Assembly (NCBI GenBank): GCA_030836605.1
Contig: JAUPMC010000177.1
Span: forward strand, 1 to 10,641
DNA from: Thermoplasmatota archaeon
Lineage (GTDB): Archaea > Thermoplasmatota > Thermoplasmata > UBA10834
Direction: 5' to 3'
DNA length: 10,641 bases
The position numbers and the translations under genes were made by a program. Shown in pieces: positions 1-7,016 of this stretch. Within the stretch, counting starts at the first letter, position 1, and every line of letters starts with the position of its first letter. Below the pieces are notes generated by a model that saw only the letters and a list, made by a program, of their open reading frames with translations, was not told the origin of the DNA and ran no database searches.

Positions 1-799
1 CCTGTCCCTGTCGACCGGTCTAGGGTCCGACGTGTTGAGGCTGGGCGGGCTCAAGATATTCTGTGACGGCGCGTTGGGCGCGAGGACGGCCGCGTTGTCG
101 GAGCCGTATTCGGACGACCCTGGGAACAAGGGCATGTTCATGCAGTCGAGGGAGAAGCTCGACGAGACGACCTCCGAGGCGAGCGAGGCGGGGATACAGC
201 TCGTTATCCACGCGATAGGGGATAAGGGGATAGACGCGGCGATATCGTCGATAGAGAAGGCCCTCAAGGCGTCCCCGAGCCGGGACCACAGGCACCGGAT
301 CGAGCATCTCGAACTGCCGTCCTCGGAACATCTGCGAAGGATGCGGAGACTGCGCATCATCGCGTCCATGCAGCCGAACTTCGTCGGCGAGTGGGGCGGC
401 ACGAATGGGATGTACTACGGCCGACTCGGCGAAGGCAGGGCAGTGAGGAACAACCCATTCAGGGAGGTCCTGGACTCGAAGGTGAGACTGGTGTTCGGCT
501 CGGACTGCATGCCTTTCTCACCGCTCTACGGGGTGACCTCAGCCGTGAAGGCCCCCCATGTCGCCCAGCGCATAACCACGGAGGAGGCCGTCGCTGCGTA
601 CACTCGTGACGCGGCATACGCCTCGTTCGAGGAGAACCTGAAGGGCACGATCGCGAACGGCAAGTTCGCGGACATGGTGGTGCTATCGTCCGACCCGTTC
701 AGTGACCCGGACTCATTCAAGAACGTGATGATCCTGAAGACCGTCGTGGGCGGAGACGTCGTCTACGAGAGGACGAAGCCCGGGGGCGGAGCCGCATGA
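1..799 (+). CDS. Amidohydrolase family 3 (YtcJ-like) metal-dependent hydrolase, C-terminal part (5' end outside window)
   Basis: The frame is open to the left edge (first full codon at base 2), so only the last 265 residues are present; whole family members are roughly 500-550 residues. Visible family landmarks are KIFCDGALGARTA with the following acidic-proline segment (codons from about 53), a metal-ligand histidine in VIHAIGD (209-211), a second in RHRIEHLEL (305-307), the phrase ASMQPNF, and the late catalytic aspartate in FGSDCMP (503-505). The C-terminal stretch (KGTIANGKFADMVVL...) is the beta-sandwich return typical of amidohydrolases. The enzyme is expected to be a cytoplasmic TIM-barrel hydrolase of amide, formamide or cyclic amide bonds; the substrate cannot be read from sequence. 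Its stop overlaps the RidA start (ATGA), so the two are probably translationally coupled. Family assignment is firm, substrate unknown. A GTG at 32 is not the real start because conserved sequence begins immediately after it. Confidence 0.9.
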   Translation, partial: LSLSTGLGSDVLRLGGLKIFCDGALGARTAALSEPYSDDPGNKGMFMQSREKLDETTSEASEAGIQLVIHAIGDKGIDAAISSIEKALKASPSRDHRHRIEHLELPSSEHLRRMRRLRIIASMQPNFVGEWGGTNGMYYGRLGEGRAVRNNPFREVLDSKVRLVFGSDCMPFSPLYGVTSAVKAPHVAQRITTEEAVAAYTRDAAYASFEENLKGTIANGKFADMVVLSSDPFSDPDSFKNVMILKTVVGGDVVYERTKPGGGAA

Positions 800-1188
800 C
801 CGGAGGTCCCGCGATCGTGAGCACCGCCGGGGCTCCGAGGCCCGTGGGGCCTTACTCACAGGCGGTCGAGGCCGGAGGCTTCCTGTTCCTGTCCGGTCAG
901 ATAGGTCTTGACCCGGGGTCGGGCCAGTTGGTCTCGGGAGGCGCCTCCGAGCAGACGAGGGCCGCCCTGAACAACCTCGCCGCGATACTGAGGGCTGCGG
1001 GCGGGGAGATGGAGGATGTCGTCAGGGTCGGCGTCTATCTGAAGGATATCGGCGACTTCGCGAAGGTCAACGAAGTCTATGGTGAGTTCTTCTCCTCGTG
1101 GAAGCCCACGAGGACGACGATAGGCGGTCTAGATCTCCCAAAGGGGGCGCTCGTGGAGATAGACGCGGTTGCGAGGACCCGCAGGTAG
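796..1188 (+). CDS. RidA/YjgF/YER057c/UK114 family reactive-imine deaminase
   Basis: A 130-residue protein, the normal length for RidA, which hydrolyses reactive enamine/imine intermediates released by PLP enzymes; the active enzyme is a cytoplasmic trimer. Seen in sequence: GPYSQAV (18-24), FLSGQIGLDP (31-40), the EQTRAALNNL helix (52-61), a VYLKDI strand (80-85), and the C-terminal signature PTRTTIGGLDLPKGALVEIDA. Arg106, which binds the substrate carboxylate in characterised members, and Glu121, which positions water, are both present. The position equal to E. coli Cys107 is Thr108, so the cysteine is replaced; many archaeal and Rid-subfamily members vary there. The ATG overlaps the stop of the upstream amidohydrolase by four bases, with GGAG at 788-791, which fixes the start. 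Co-location suggests removal of a reactive product of that pathway (inference). Confidence 0.93.
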   Translation: MTGGPAIVSTAGAPRPVGPYSQAVEAGGFLFLSGQIGLDPGSGQLVSGGASEQTRAALNNLAAILRAAGGEMEDVVRVGVYLKDIGDFAKVNEVYGEFFSSWKPTRTTIGGLDLPKGALVEIDAVARTRR

Positions 1189-1220
1189 CTCAAGGACGGG
1201 GGCTCCCCCGCGGGTGTGTG

Positions 1221-1251
1221 CGCCCCTAACGGGTTTCTCCGTGCCGGGGCG
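1221..1251 (+). terminator. Two-tier stem-loop downstream of the ridA-like gene (possible terminator or processing signal)
   Basis: An outer 6-bp stem (CGCCCC at 1221-1226 with GGGGCG at 1246-1251) encloses an inner 4-bp stem (ACGG 1229-1232 with CCGT 1239-1242) and a 6-base loop; a further GGGGG-CT-CCCCC dyad lies at 1198-1209. It falls 33 bases after the stop codon, where an operon end is expected. There is no strong T-tract after it, so an archaeal intrinsic terminator role is only possible. The rest of 1189-1443 holds the promoter of the next gene and no recognisable coding sequence. Confidence 0.35.
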
Positions 1252-1357
1252 AGATTCGCAGTTTGTTGAGCGATGCGTCCCAAATGCAGTTGGAAGTTCA
1301 GTTTTCGGCCTTCTCCTTGCTCCATTGTTTGATTGGGCGGGCTGAGAACCGGCAACA

Positions 1358-1365
1358 TTTAAGTA
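1358..1365 (+). promoter_or_regulatory. Putative archaeal TATA box for the saccharopine-dehydrogenase-like gene
   Basis: TTTAAGTA within an AT-rich patch of otherwise GC-rich DNA. A start of transcription about 25 bases downstream (around 1387) would leave a leader of about 55 bases before the GTG at 1444. Placement fits, but the box is an imperfect match. Confidence 0.4.
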
Positions 1366-1431
1366 GATTGGAACTGTACGGAGAATGCCAAGACCGAGAC
1401 GGTATTTTGGGTAGGATCAGCGCAAGACTTG

Positions 1432-1438
1432 GGAGGTG
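1432..1438 (+). promoter_or_regulatory. Shine-Dalgarno site GGAGGTG deciding the GTG start at 1444
   Basis: A 7-base match to the archaeal anti-SD consensus with a 5-base spacer to GTG 1444. It lies inside the frame that would begin at TTG 1429, which argues strongly against the earlier start. Confidence 0.85.
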
Positions 1439-1443
1439 CAAAC

Positions 1444-2631
1444 GTGAAGGCTTTGGTGTTGGGTGCGTCGGGACAGATAGGGGCTTATGCGGTCCAGGAC
1501 CTTGTCGAGATGTGCGGTGTGAAGGACATCGTCGCATCGAGCAGGAAGGTCGTGAATGTCAAGAAGGCCATGGGCGACCTGAAGCTTGACAAGAAAGTCA
1601 AGATGATGGAACTGGACGCTCGGGACACTGACATGGTCCTCAAGACCATCAGGTCCGAGAAGGTGGACGCGGTTGTGAACTGCGCGTGGTATCAGACGAA
1701 CCTGGGCGTGATGGATGCTTGCCTCAAGGGAGGCGCGGCCTACACGGACCTCGGAGGGTTCTTCGACACCTGCCTGAAGCAGATAGACCTGCACAAGAAG
1801 TGGGAGGACGCGGGGATAAACGCGACCATCGGGCTCGGCAGCACCCCTGGCATGACGAACATCGCCGGGGCCGCCGGCGCGAAGAAGCTCGACACGGTCG
1901 ACTCCATCGACATAGTCTGCTCATGGGGCAACACGCTCCCCGTGAAGGAGGCCGGCTGGCCAGGATACTCCATCAGGACCGTCCTTGACGAGTTCACACA
2001 GCAGTCCGTCCAGTGGGTCAACGGCAAGTACGAGAAGCAGCAGATCCTCGGAGGCGAGAAGGAGGTCGTGATGCCGGACCCGATTGGCAAGATCAAGTGT
2101 TACTTCATCAAGCACTCCGAGCCCGCGACTATGGGCAAGTACCTCAAGGCCAAGAACGTGACCTTCAGGATAGGGTTCCCGCCGCAGGACATGAACACCT
2201 TCCTGACGTTGAGGGCGCTCGGGTTCGCGGACGAGAAGCCGCTCGACGCGGGCGGCTGCAAGGTCTCCCCGCTGGACTACCTCACGGCGATGTACCAGAG
2301 AGGCGTGTCCCAGGGTAGGGAGACTCCTCCGAAGGAGGAGTTCGAGTACGACATGTTCAGGATCGACTGCGCGGGCAAGAAGGCCGGGATGCCGATGACG
2401 GTCACATACTACATCGTCACTTGGAACGACCCGAAGAGGAACGCGTCCTCAGCCAGGGACACCGCGGTGCCGCCGGCGATAGTGTCCCACTGGCAGATGA
2501 CGAAGAGGATCAAGGCCCCCGGCGTGTTCCCCGCGGAGGCGACTGTCGAGCCCGAGGCGTTCTTCAAGGAGCTGGGCAAGAGGAAGATCAAGGTCGACGA
2601 GGTCGTCACGACCGCCCAGAAGTTCTACTGA
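1444..2631 (+). CDS. Saccharopine dehydrogenase-like NAD(P)-dependent oxidoreductase
   Basis: The protein has 395 residues from the GTG selected by the ribosome site at 1432-1438. It opens directly with a Rossmann strand and the nucleotide loop GASGQIG (residues 7-13), followed by ELDARD at 56-61 and the family-type phrase VVNCAWY (77-83) where the bound cofactor is held. GLGSTPGMTNI (130-140) marks the transition to the substrate domain of the saccharopine dehydrogenase/lysine dehydrogenase fold. The remainder resembles the family C-terminal domain, including a conserved-looking HWQMTKRIKAPGVFPAEATV segment. Members reduce or oxidise amino-acid imines in lysine, polyamine or related metabolism in the cytoplasm; which reaction applies here cannot be told. 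It has its own promoter and no partner gene, and it converges with the Hdr operon with only 21 bases between stop codons. Fold assignment is firm, the specific activity open. Confidence 0.88.
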   Translation: MKALVLGASGQIGAYAVQDLVEMCGVKDIVASSRKVVNVKKAMGDLKLDKKVKMMELDARDTDMVLKTIRSEKVDAVVNCAWYQTNLGVMDACLKGGAAYTDLGGFFDTCLKQIDLHKKWEDAGINATIGLGSTPGMTNIAGAAGAKKLDTVDSIDIVCSWGNTLPVKEAGWPGYSIRTVLDEFTQQSVQWVNGKYEKQQILGGEKEVVMPDPIGKIKCYFIKHSEPATMGKYLKAKNVTFRIGFPPQDMNTFLTLRALGFADEKPLDAGGCKVSPLDYLTAMYQRGVSQGRETPPKEEFEYDMFRIDCAGKKAGMPMTVTYYIVTWNDPKRNASSARDTAVPPAIVSHWQMTKRIKAPGVFPAEATVEPEAFFKELGKRKIKVDEVVTTAQKFY

Positions 2632-2652
2632 GCGACCGGGCCCCGAAACCCC

Positions 2653-4323
2653 TTATCTCGCTTTTGATCCTCCATCCCCGTCAGTGGAGGCCTTGCGCTC
2701 CTGAGGCATGAGCCCCATCATCCTGGCCATCGCCACGGTGAAGTCCTCTATCACCACGTCGACGAGGGCCTTGTCCACGTGGACCTTGTCCTGGACGGCG
2801 CACTTGAGGTGTATCTGGCACTTGGGGCAGAACAGGAGCATCCGGTTCGCCCCCGTCTTCTTCGCCTCCATCACCCTGTCGACCTGCATCCTCTTCACGT
2901 TCGTGTTGCAGTTGGCCCATCCGGCCACACCGCAGCAGATCGCCTTGTCGCGGGTGTTCACCATCTCGACGAGTTCGCATCCCTTCATGGACGCCGCCAG
3001 CTTCCTCGGGCTGTCGTACACCCCGGAATGCCTCCCGAGACGGCACGAGTCGTGGTAGGTGAACTTGAACGGCTCCCCTCCCGCCTTGTCGGCCTTCAAC
3101 TGCCCGGAGTCAATGAGCTCCTTGAGGTAGTCCGACATGTGCTGCATCTCGAACCCGAGCTCCCCCTTGAGGTCCGCGTAGTCCATGTTCATGGTGCGGT
3201 AGCACTCCGGGCATGTGAAGACCACCTTCTTCGCCCCGGACGCCTTGATGAGCCCCACGTTGTGCTCCATTAGCTTCTCGAAGTCCTCCTCGTTCCCCGT
3301 CCAGTTGAGGTCGTGCCCGCAGCACTTCTCGTCGTTGCTCACGACCGGGACGACGCCAGCCTTGTTCATCAGCCTCACGGCGCTCTCGCATATGGATGTC
3401 ATGCTCAGGTCCTTCCTGTCCCTGAATATGGCGTCGTAGTGCGGCAGGCAGCCGACGAAGTAGAAGACGTCCCCCTTGTCCGCCACCTTCATGTCCTGCT
3501 TGACCCACCTGAGCCGGTCCTGCTTGAGGTCGGAGTTGGCCATGATCCGCTGGGTGGCGTGGATGATGCCGCCCTTGGAACACAGCGGGGCGGCCCCGGC
3601 CGCCGTGGCCTCCTCCCTCATCCCCCTGATGAACCCGGAGTAGTCGACCTTGTACGGGCACATCGAGTTGCACTGCTCGCAGGTGGTGCATGTCCATATG
3701 TCCCTGTCCGTGGAGATGTTCTCGACGATGCCCTCCATCGCCCTCAGGACTATCGCCCTAGGGGCGAACTCCGAGTCGAACTTGGCGATTGGGCAGACGG
3801 TCGTGCACTTCCCGCACTCCACGCAGTCGAAGGCGCCCGTGTCCTCGATGATGCCCTTGACGGCCGCGACGGTCTGTTCCTTGGTCTTGGCCTTCGTCCC
3901 CTTGCTCTCCCTCTTGAGAGGGAGCGGGCCGAGCGCGCGGACCTCCTCGACGAAGTCGGTCACGGACTTCGCGAACCTTGTCCTCTCCGAGGCGTTTATC
4001 CACTCCGTCCTCAGCCTCCTCGAGTCCATGCCCATGATGTCGAAGAGCTCCTTGAGCGCGTCTACGCGCTCCTGCGCGTTCTTGTTGCCCGACACGTAGT
4101 GGCAGTTGTCTATCAGGCAGCCGATGACTATGACCCCGTCGGCCCCGCTCTCGAACGCGTCCATTATGACGGACGGCTCGACGCTCCCGCTGCACATGAC
4201 CCTGACTATCCTCACGTTCGGAGGGTACTGTATCTTGTTGACTCCGGCGAGGTTCGCCGAGGGGTACCCGCACCATGTGCATGTGAACGCCACTATCTTC
4301 GGCTCGAACGCTCCCTCGGTCAT
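2653..4323 (-). CDS. MvhD-HdrC-HdrB fusion: heterodisulfide-reductase-type electron-transfer protein
   Basis: A 556-residue protein with three modules usually found as separate subunits. Residues about 8-130 are an MvhD/FlpD-type iron-sulfur domain with cysteines C15, C18, C44, C69 and C74 (CTWC, MCSG, GCLIDNCHY), the set expected for its [2Fe-2S] cluster. Residues about 160-260 are HdrC-like with two CxxCxxCxxxC cubane motifs (C167/170/173/177 and C212/215/218/222). Residues about 285-540 are HdrB/HdrD-like with two complete CCG motifs (C292, C334-335, C371, C374 and C427, C463-464, C499, C502), each expected to bind a non-cubane [4Fe-4S] cluster that reduces disulfides in true HdrB. No membrane segment is seen, so it is cytoplasmic. 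Its ATG lies one base after the hdrA stop with GGAGG (4330-4334) inside hdrA, so the two are translated together. The natural acceptor (CoM-S-S-CoB or another disulfide) is not shown by the sequence. Confidence 0.93.
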   Translation of the reverse strand: MTEGAFEPKIVAFTCTWCGYPSANLAGVNKIQYPPNVRIVRVMCSGSVEPSVIMDAFESGADGVIVIGCLIDNCHYVSGNKNAQERVDALKELFDIMGMDSRRLRTEWINASERTRFAKSVTDFVEEVRALGPLPLKRESKGTKAKTKEQTVAAVKGIIEDTGAFDCVECGKCTTVCPIAKFDSEFAPRAIVLRAMEGIVENISTDRDIWTCTTCEQCNSMCPYKVDYSGFIRGMREEATAAGAAPLCSKGGIIHATQRIMANSDLKQDRLRWVKQDMKVADKGDVFYFVGCLPHYDAIFRDRKDLSMTSICESAVRLMNKAGVVPVVSNDEKCCGHDLNWTGNEEDFEKLMEHNVGLIKASGAKKVVFTCPECYRTMNMDYADLKGELGFEMQHMSDYLKELIDSGQLKADKAGGEPFKFTYHDSCRLGRHSGVYDSPRKLAASMKGCELVEMVNTRDKAICCGVAGWANCNTNVKRMQVDRVMEAKKTGANRMLLFCPKCQIHLKCAVQDKVHVDKALVDVVIEDFTVAMARMMGLMPQERKASTDGDGGSKAR

Positions 4324-4324
4324 G

Positions 4325-6097
4325 TCACGCCTCCTCCTGCACGATCGCCCTTATCTGGGCCTCCACCTGGCTCCTGAGGAAGTTGTAGACAGTGATCGCC
4401 TTGTTGCAGCAGGTGACGGCGCACGTGCCGCAGCCCTCGCACCTGATCTCGTCGACCTTCGCCAGGAGCACACCGCGCTGCTTGTCCTCGGCGACCGTGA
4501 TAGCGCCGTACTGGCACACCTCCTCGCACCGGCCACATCCCCTGCACCGTGTCTCGTCCACGTGAGCGACGATCCTGGGGAACCTGACCTTCCCGCGTTT
4601 CATGACCTCGACCGCGCTCGCGGCGGCGGCCCTCGCGTCCTCGATGGAGTACCTTATCCCCTTGGGGCCCTGGGCCGTGCCGGCGACGTATATGCCTCTC
4701 CTGAACTCGGGAGGGAACATGGGGTTGATGTCCTTCATGAACCGGTCGATGTCCGTCTGGATGTGCAGCATCTTCGCGATCCGGTCGCTGTCGTCCGCTG
4801 GCTCCTGCCCCACCGAGAGGACGACAAGGTCGGAGTCGATGTTCAGGAGCGTGTCGGAGTCGGTGTCGAACGCCCGGACGAACATCTTGTCCTTGTCCAG
4901 GACTATCTCCGATATCCGCCCCCTGACGAAGATGATGCCCTCGACCTTCGCCGCGTCGTAGAACTCCTCGAAGCCCCTGTACGGGCCCCTGAGGTCGATG
5001 TAGTGGATGTACACATGGGCGTCGGGGTCGATCTTGACGATCTCCCTGGCCTGCCCGATCGCGTAAGTGCAGCAGACAAGGGAGCAGTGCAGGTTGCCCT
5101 TCGTCCTGTCCCTCGAGCCCACGCATTGGATGAAATTGACCGTCTTCGGCCTCTTCTTGTCCGAGGGCCTTCTCAGGCCCTCCCCCTTCTCCCTCTGCTC
5201 CACGAGGAGTTGTTCCAACTCTACCGTCGTGATGACGTCCGGGTGCCCGTACCTGAGCTCGGGTATCCTCCTGGGGTCGAAGGTCTTGGTGCCGGTGGCG
5301 ACGATTATCGTTCCGACGTCGAACTCCTTGGTCGTGCCGTCCGTCCCCTTGACCCTCACGTGCCTCTTGCCGAAACCGCCCGAGATGTCCTCGACCTCTG
5401 TGCCTAACATCACCTCGATGTTCTTGTTCTGGATGACGTCCTCGATCTTGGGCGTGAACACGCATTCCTTGCAGTACTGCATGCAGCATATGCCGCAGTT
5501 GTGGGTCGGGAACGTCATGCTGAGTTTGTACGCCCTGCCCCCGAGCTCGCCGGTCCTCTCGACCAGGTACACCTTGTAGCCCTGGGCTGAGATGTCCAGG
5601 GCCGCTGCCATGCCCGTGACCCCGCCGCCTATGACGAGGGCGGCGCCGAGTATGGGCACCTCGATGTCCTCCAACGGCAGGAGGCGCTCGGCTTTGGCGA
5701 CGGAACCCCTGACAAGGCTCAGGGCCTTATCGGTGGCCGCTCCCCTGTCCGCGTGCACCCATGCGCAGTGCTCGCGGATGTTGACCTGGTCGAAGAGGTA
5801 CCTGTTCATGCCCTCCTCTTCCAGCGACCTGCTGACTATGAGTCCTTGTAGGGTGGGTGAGCACGCTCCCACGGCGGCCCTCTCGAACCCCTTCTCGGCG
5901 TACTCCTTCTTGAGGAACTCCTGTCCCTCCTTCGAGCAGAGGGCCTCATGGATCCCCACGGCGACCACGCCTGGGCGCGCCTTCAGCCGCTCGGCGACAG
6001 CCTCGAGGTCGACCTTCCTGGATATCTCTCCCCTGCATCCGCACAGATACACCGCGACGCCCTTGCGCTGCCCCTGGACCTTCTCGTCACCGTTCAT
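4325..6097 (-). CDS. hdrA: HdrA-like FAD/iron-sulfur subunit, short form lacking the inserted ferredoxin domain
   Basis: A 590-residue flavoprotein, the electron-splitting hub of Hdr complexes. The N-terminal HdrA domain carries C19, C21, C54, C79 and C111 (LCGCRG, ALCSKEG, GACSP, NIREHCAWVH). A thioredoxin-reductase-like FAD domain follows, with GGGVTGMAAAL (157-167), VERTGELGGRA (179-189), the ATGTKTFDP strand (267-275) and the family signature CVGSRD...CSLVCC (325-343). Two C-terminal cubane motifs sit at C518/521/524/528 and C553/556/559/563; the residue after the last Cys is Q and C rather than the usual P. The ferredoxin domain normally inserted between about 250 and 260 is absent, and a Cys-rich loop C-x2-CC-x3-C-x2-C (201-212) lies nearby. 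The ATG at 6097 is chosen because GGGAGTG precedes it and homology begins there; upstream codons in frame only shadow the CBS gene. Confidence 0.93.
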   Translation of the reverse strand: MNGDEKVQGQRKGVAVYLCGCRGEISRKVDLEAVAERLKARPGVVAVGIHEALCSKEGQEFLKKEYAEKGFERAAVGACSPTLQGLIVSRSLEEEGMNRYLFDQVNIREHCAWVHADRGAATDKALSLVRGSVAKAERLLPLEDIEVPILGAALVIGGGVTGMAAALDISAQGYKVYLVERTGELGGRAYKLSMTFPTHNCGICCMQYCKECVFTPKIEDVIQNKNIEVMLGTEVEDISGGFGKRHVRVKGTDGTTKEFDVGTIIVATGTKTFDPRRIPELRYGHPDVITTVELEQLLVEQREKGEGLRRPSDKKRPKTVNFIQCVGSRDRTKGNLHCSLVCCTYAIGQAREIVKIDPDAHVYIHYIDLRGPYRGFEEFYDAAKVEGIIFVRGRISEIVLDKDKMFVRAFDTDSDTLLNIDSDLVVLSVGQEPADDSDRIAKMLHIQTDIDRFMKDINPMFPPEFRRGIYVAGTAQGPKGIRYSIEDARAAAASAVEVMKRGKVRFPRIVAHVDETRCRGCGRCEEVCQYGAITVAEDKQRGVLLAKVDEIRCEGCGTCAVTCCNKAITVYNFLRSQVEAQIRAIVQEEA

Positions 6098-6126
6098 GTG
6101 AACACTCCCGTAGCACTGTTCCGGTG

Positions 6127-6573
6127 TCAGCAGGATACGAAATCCACGCCCTCTTCCAGCTTCGCCCTTCGCATCGCGTTGTACACGCCGTCGATTATGC
6201 AGGACTCCGTGACGTACCCGTAGAAGTCGCCCTTGTCGAAGACGACGATCGCGGACACGTTCGAGTTGGCCATCGCCTTGGCGACCCATCTTATGTCCAG
6301 CGACAGGTTGGTCAGGATCACGAGCGGCCGGGACATGATGTCCTCGACCTTCACCTCCCTGAGGTCCCTCCCCTCGGCGATGACCTTCGCCAGGATGTCC
6401 TTCTTGGTGACGATGCCATATGCCTCGTGTTTGGTGTGCCGCGGGACGAGCAGATGGTTGCAGTGGGTCTCGAGCATCATCTCCGCTGCCTTCTTGGCCG
6501 TCTCGGACCGGTCTATGGTCGGCAGCTCGAAGGTCTTGACGATGTCCTTCAATATCAGCTTGGTGACCCTCAC
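6127..6573 (-). CDS. CBS-domain-pair protein (second of tandem pair, upstream of hdrA)
   Basis: A 148-residue stand-alone Bateman module. CBS1 spans about 8-62 and ends GIVTKKDI (53-60); CBS2 spans about 75-130 with VEDIMSRPLVIL and ends GYVTESCI (119-126). CBS pairs bind adenine nucleotides (AMP, ADP, ATP, SAM) and act as cytoplasmic sensors. In CBS2 the aspartate that normally contacts the ribose in the G-x-V-T/S-x-x-D motif is cysteine (C125), and the protein ends in Cys, so that site may bind differently or be redox-sensitive (inference). It is clearly paralogous to the preceding gene: both share DL/IRWVAK-x-MA followed by a V-x-VFD-x-x-x-F strand. The GTG start overlaps the preceding stop (GTGA), with GGAGGTGA at 6578-6585. 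The hdrA start follows 29 bases after its stop, so it is part of the Hdr operon. Confidence 0.9.
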   Translation of the reverse strand: MRVTKLILKDIVKTFELPTIDRSETAKKAAEMMLETHCNHLLVPRHTKHEAYGIVTKKDILAKVIAEGRDLREVKVEDIMSRPLVILTNLSLDIRWVAKAMANSNVSAIVVFDKGDFYGYVTESCIIDGVYNAMRRAKLEEGVDFVSC

Positions 6574-6995
6574 GCGCTCACCTCCTTCCCCTCCTTCGGG
6601 TGCTTCCTCAGGGTCGCGGCTATCACGTCGAGGTCAGAGACGAACCCCAGGAAGACCTCGCGGTCGAAGACCGCGACCTTGGACACCCCCTCGTCCGCCA
6701 TCTTCTTGGCGACCCATCTGAGGTCCAGGTCCATGTTGTTCGTGACGACGAGCGGCTTCCTCGCGACGGCTACCGCCGCCGTCTTCGTGATGTCCTCTCC
6801 CTCCGCGATCGCCTTGCCCACGATGTCCCATCGGGTGACTATTCCGTACGCGTCGTTCGAGTCGACCCTGTCCACGAGGACATAGTCGGTCTTGTTCTCC
6901 GTCATGGCCACTAGCGCGTCCGCGACGGTCGCGTCGGATTTCACCTTCGTTGGCACAGACTTGCTGATGATGTCCCTTAGCTCCATGGCCTCCAC
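6570..6995 (-). CDS. CBS-domain-pair protein (first gene of the Hdr operon)
   Basis: 141 residues forming one Bateman module: CBS1 about 6-64 ending GIVTRWDI (51-58), CBS2 about 74-130 ending GFVSDLDV (117-124). Both G-x-V-T/S-x-x-D ribose-contact motifs are intact, unlike the downstream paralogue. There is no enzymatic domain, so it is a nucleotide-binding regulator or adaptor by family knowledge; its partner is probably a product of the same operon (inference). It overlaps the second CBS gene by four bases (GTGA). The start is taken as GTG 6995, preceded by GGTGG/GGGGAG at about 7000-7009; ATG 6986 three codons later is nearly as good but has GGAGG only two bases in front of it. A TATA-like box lies about 50 bases upstream. 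Confidence 0.88.
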   Translation of the reverse strand: MEAMELRDIISKSVPTKVKSDATVADALVAMTENKTDYVLVDRVDSNDAYGIVTRWDIVGKAIAEGEDITKTAAVAVARKPLVVTNNMDLDLRWVAKKMADEGVSKVAVFDREVFLGFVSDLDVIAATLRKHPKEGKEVSA

Positions 6996-7016
6996 TACTC
7001 CCCCACCACGAGGTGA

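Noticed and set aside
1429..1443. TTG 1429 as start of the saccharopine-dehydrogenase-like gene
   Set aside because: Its first codons are the GGAGGTG ribosome site of GTG 1444.
3907..3924. Perfect 8-bp inverted repeat CTCCCTCT-TG-AGAGGGAG
   Set aside because: It lies inside the linker coding region (LKRESKG) of the fusion gene with a 2-base loop; codon composition explains it and no regulatory role is apparent.
3313..5407. Long plus-strand open frames (over 350 and 430 codons) opposite the Hdr genes
   Set aside because: They are antisense to clearly homologous hdrA and MvhD-HdrC-HdrB coding sequence, have Arg/Pro/Asp/Val-rich low-information translations, and lack ribosome sites. GC-rich codon bias explains the missing stops.
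6098..6289. N-terminal extension of HdrA to 6289
   Set aside because: The 64 extra residues are an out-of-frame copy of the CBS gene coding sequence; family homology and a ribosome site both point to ATG 6097.
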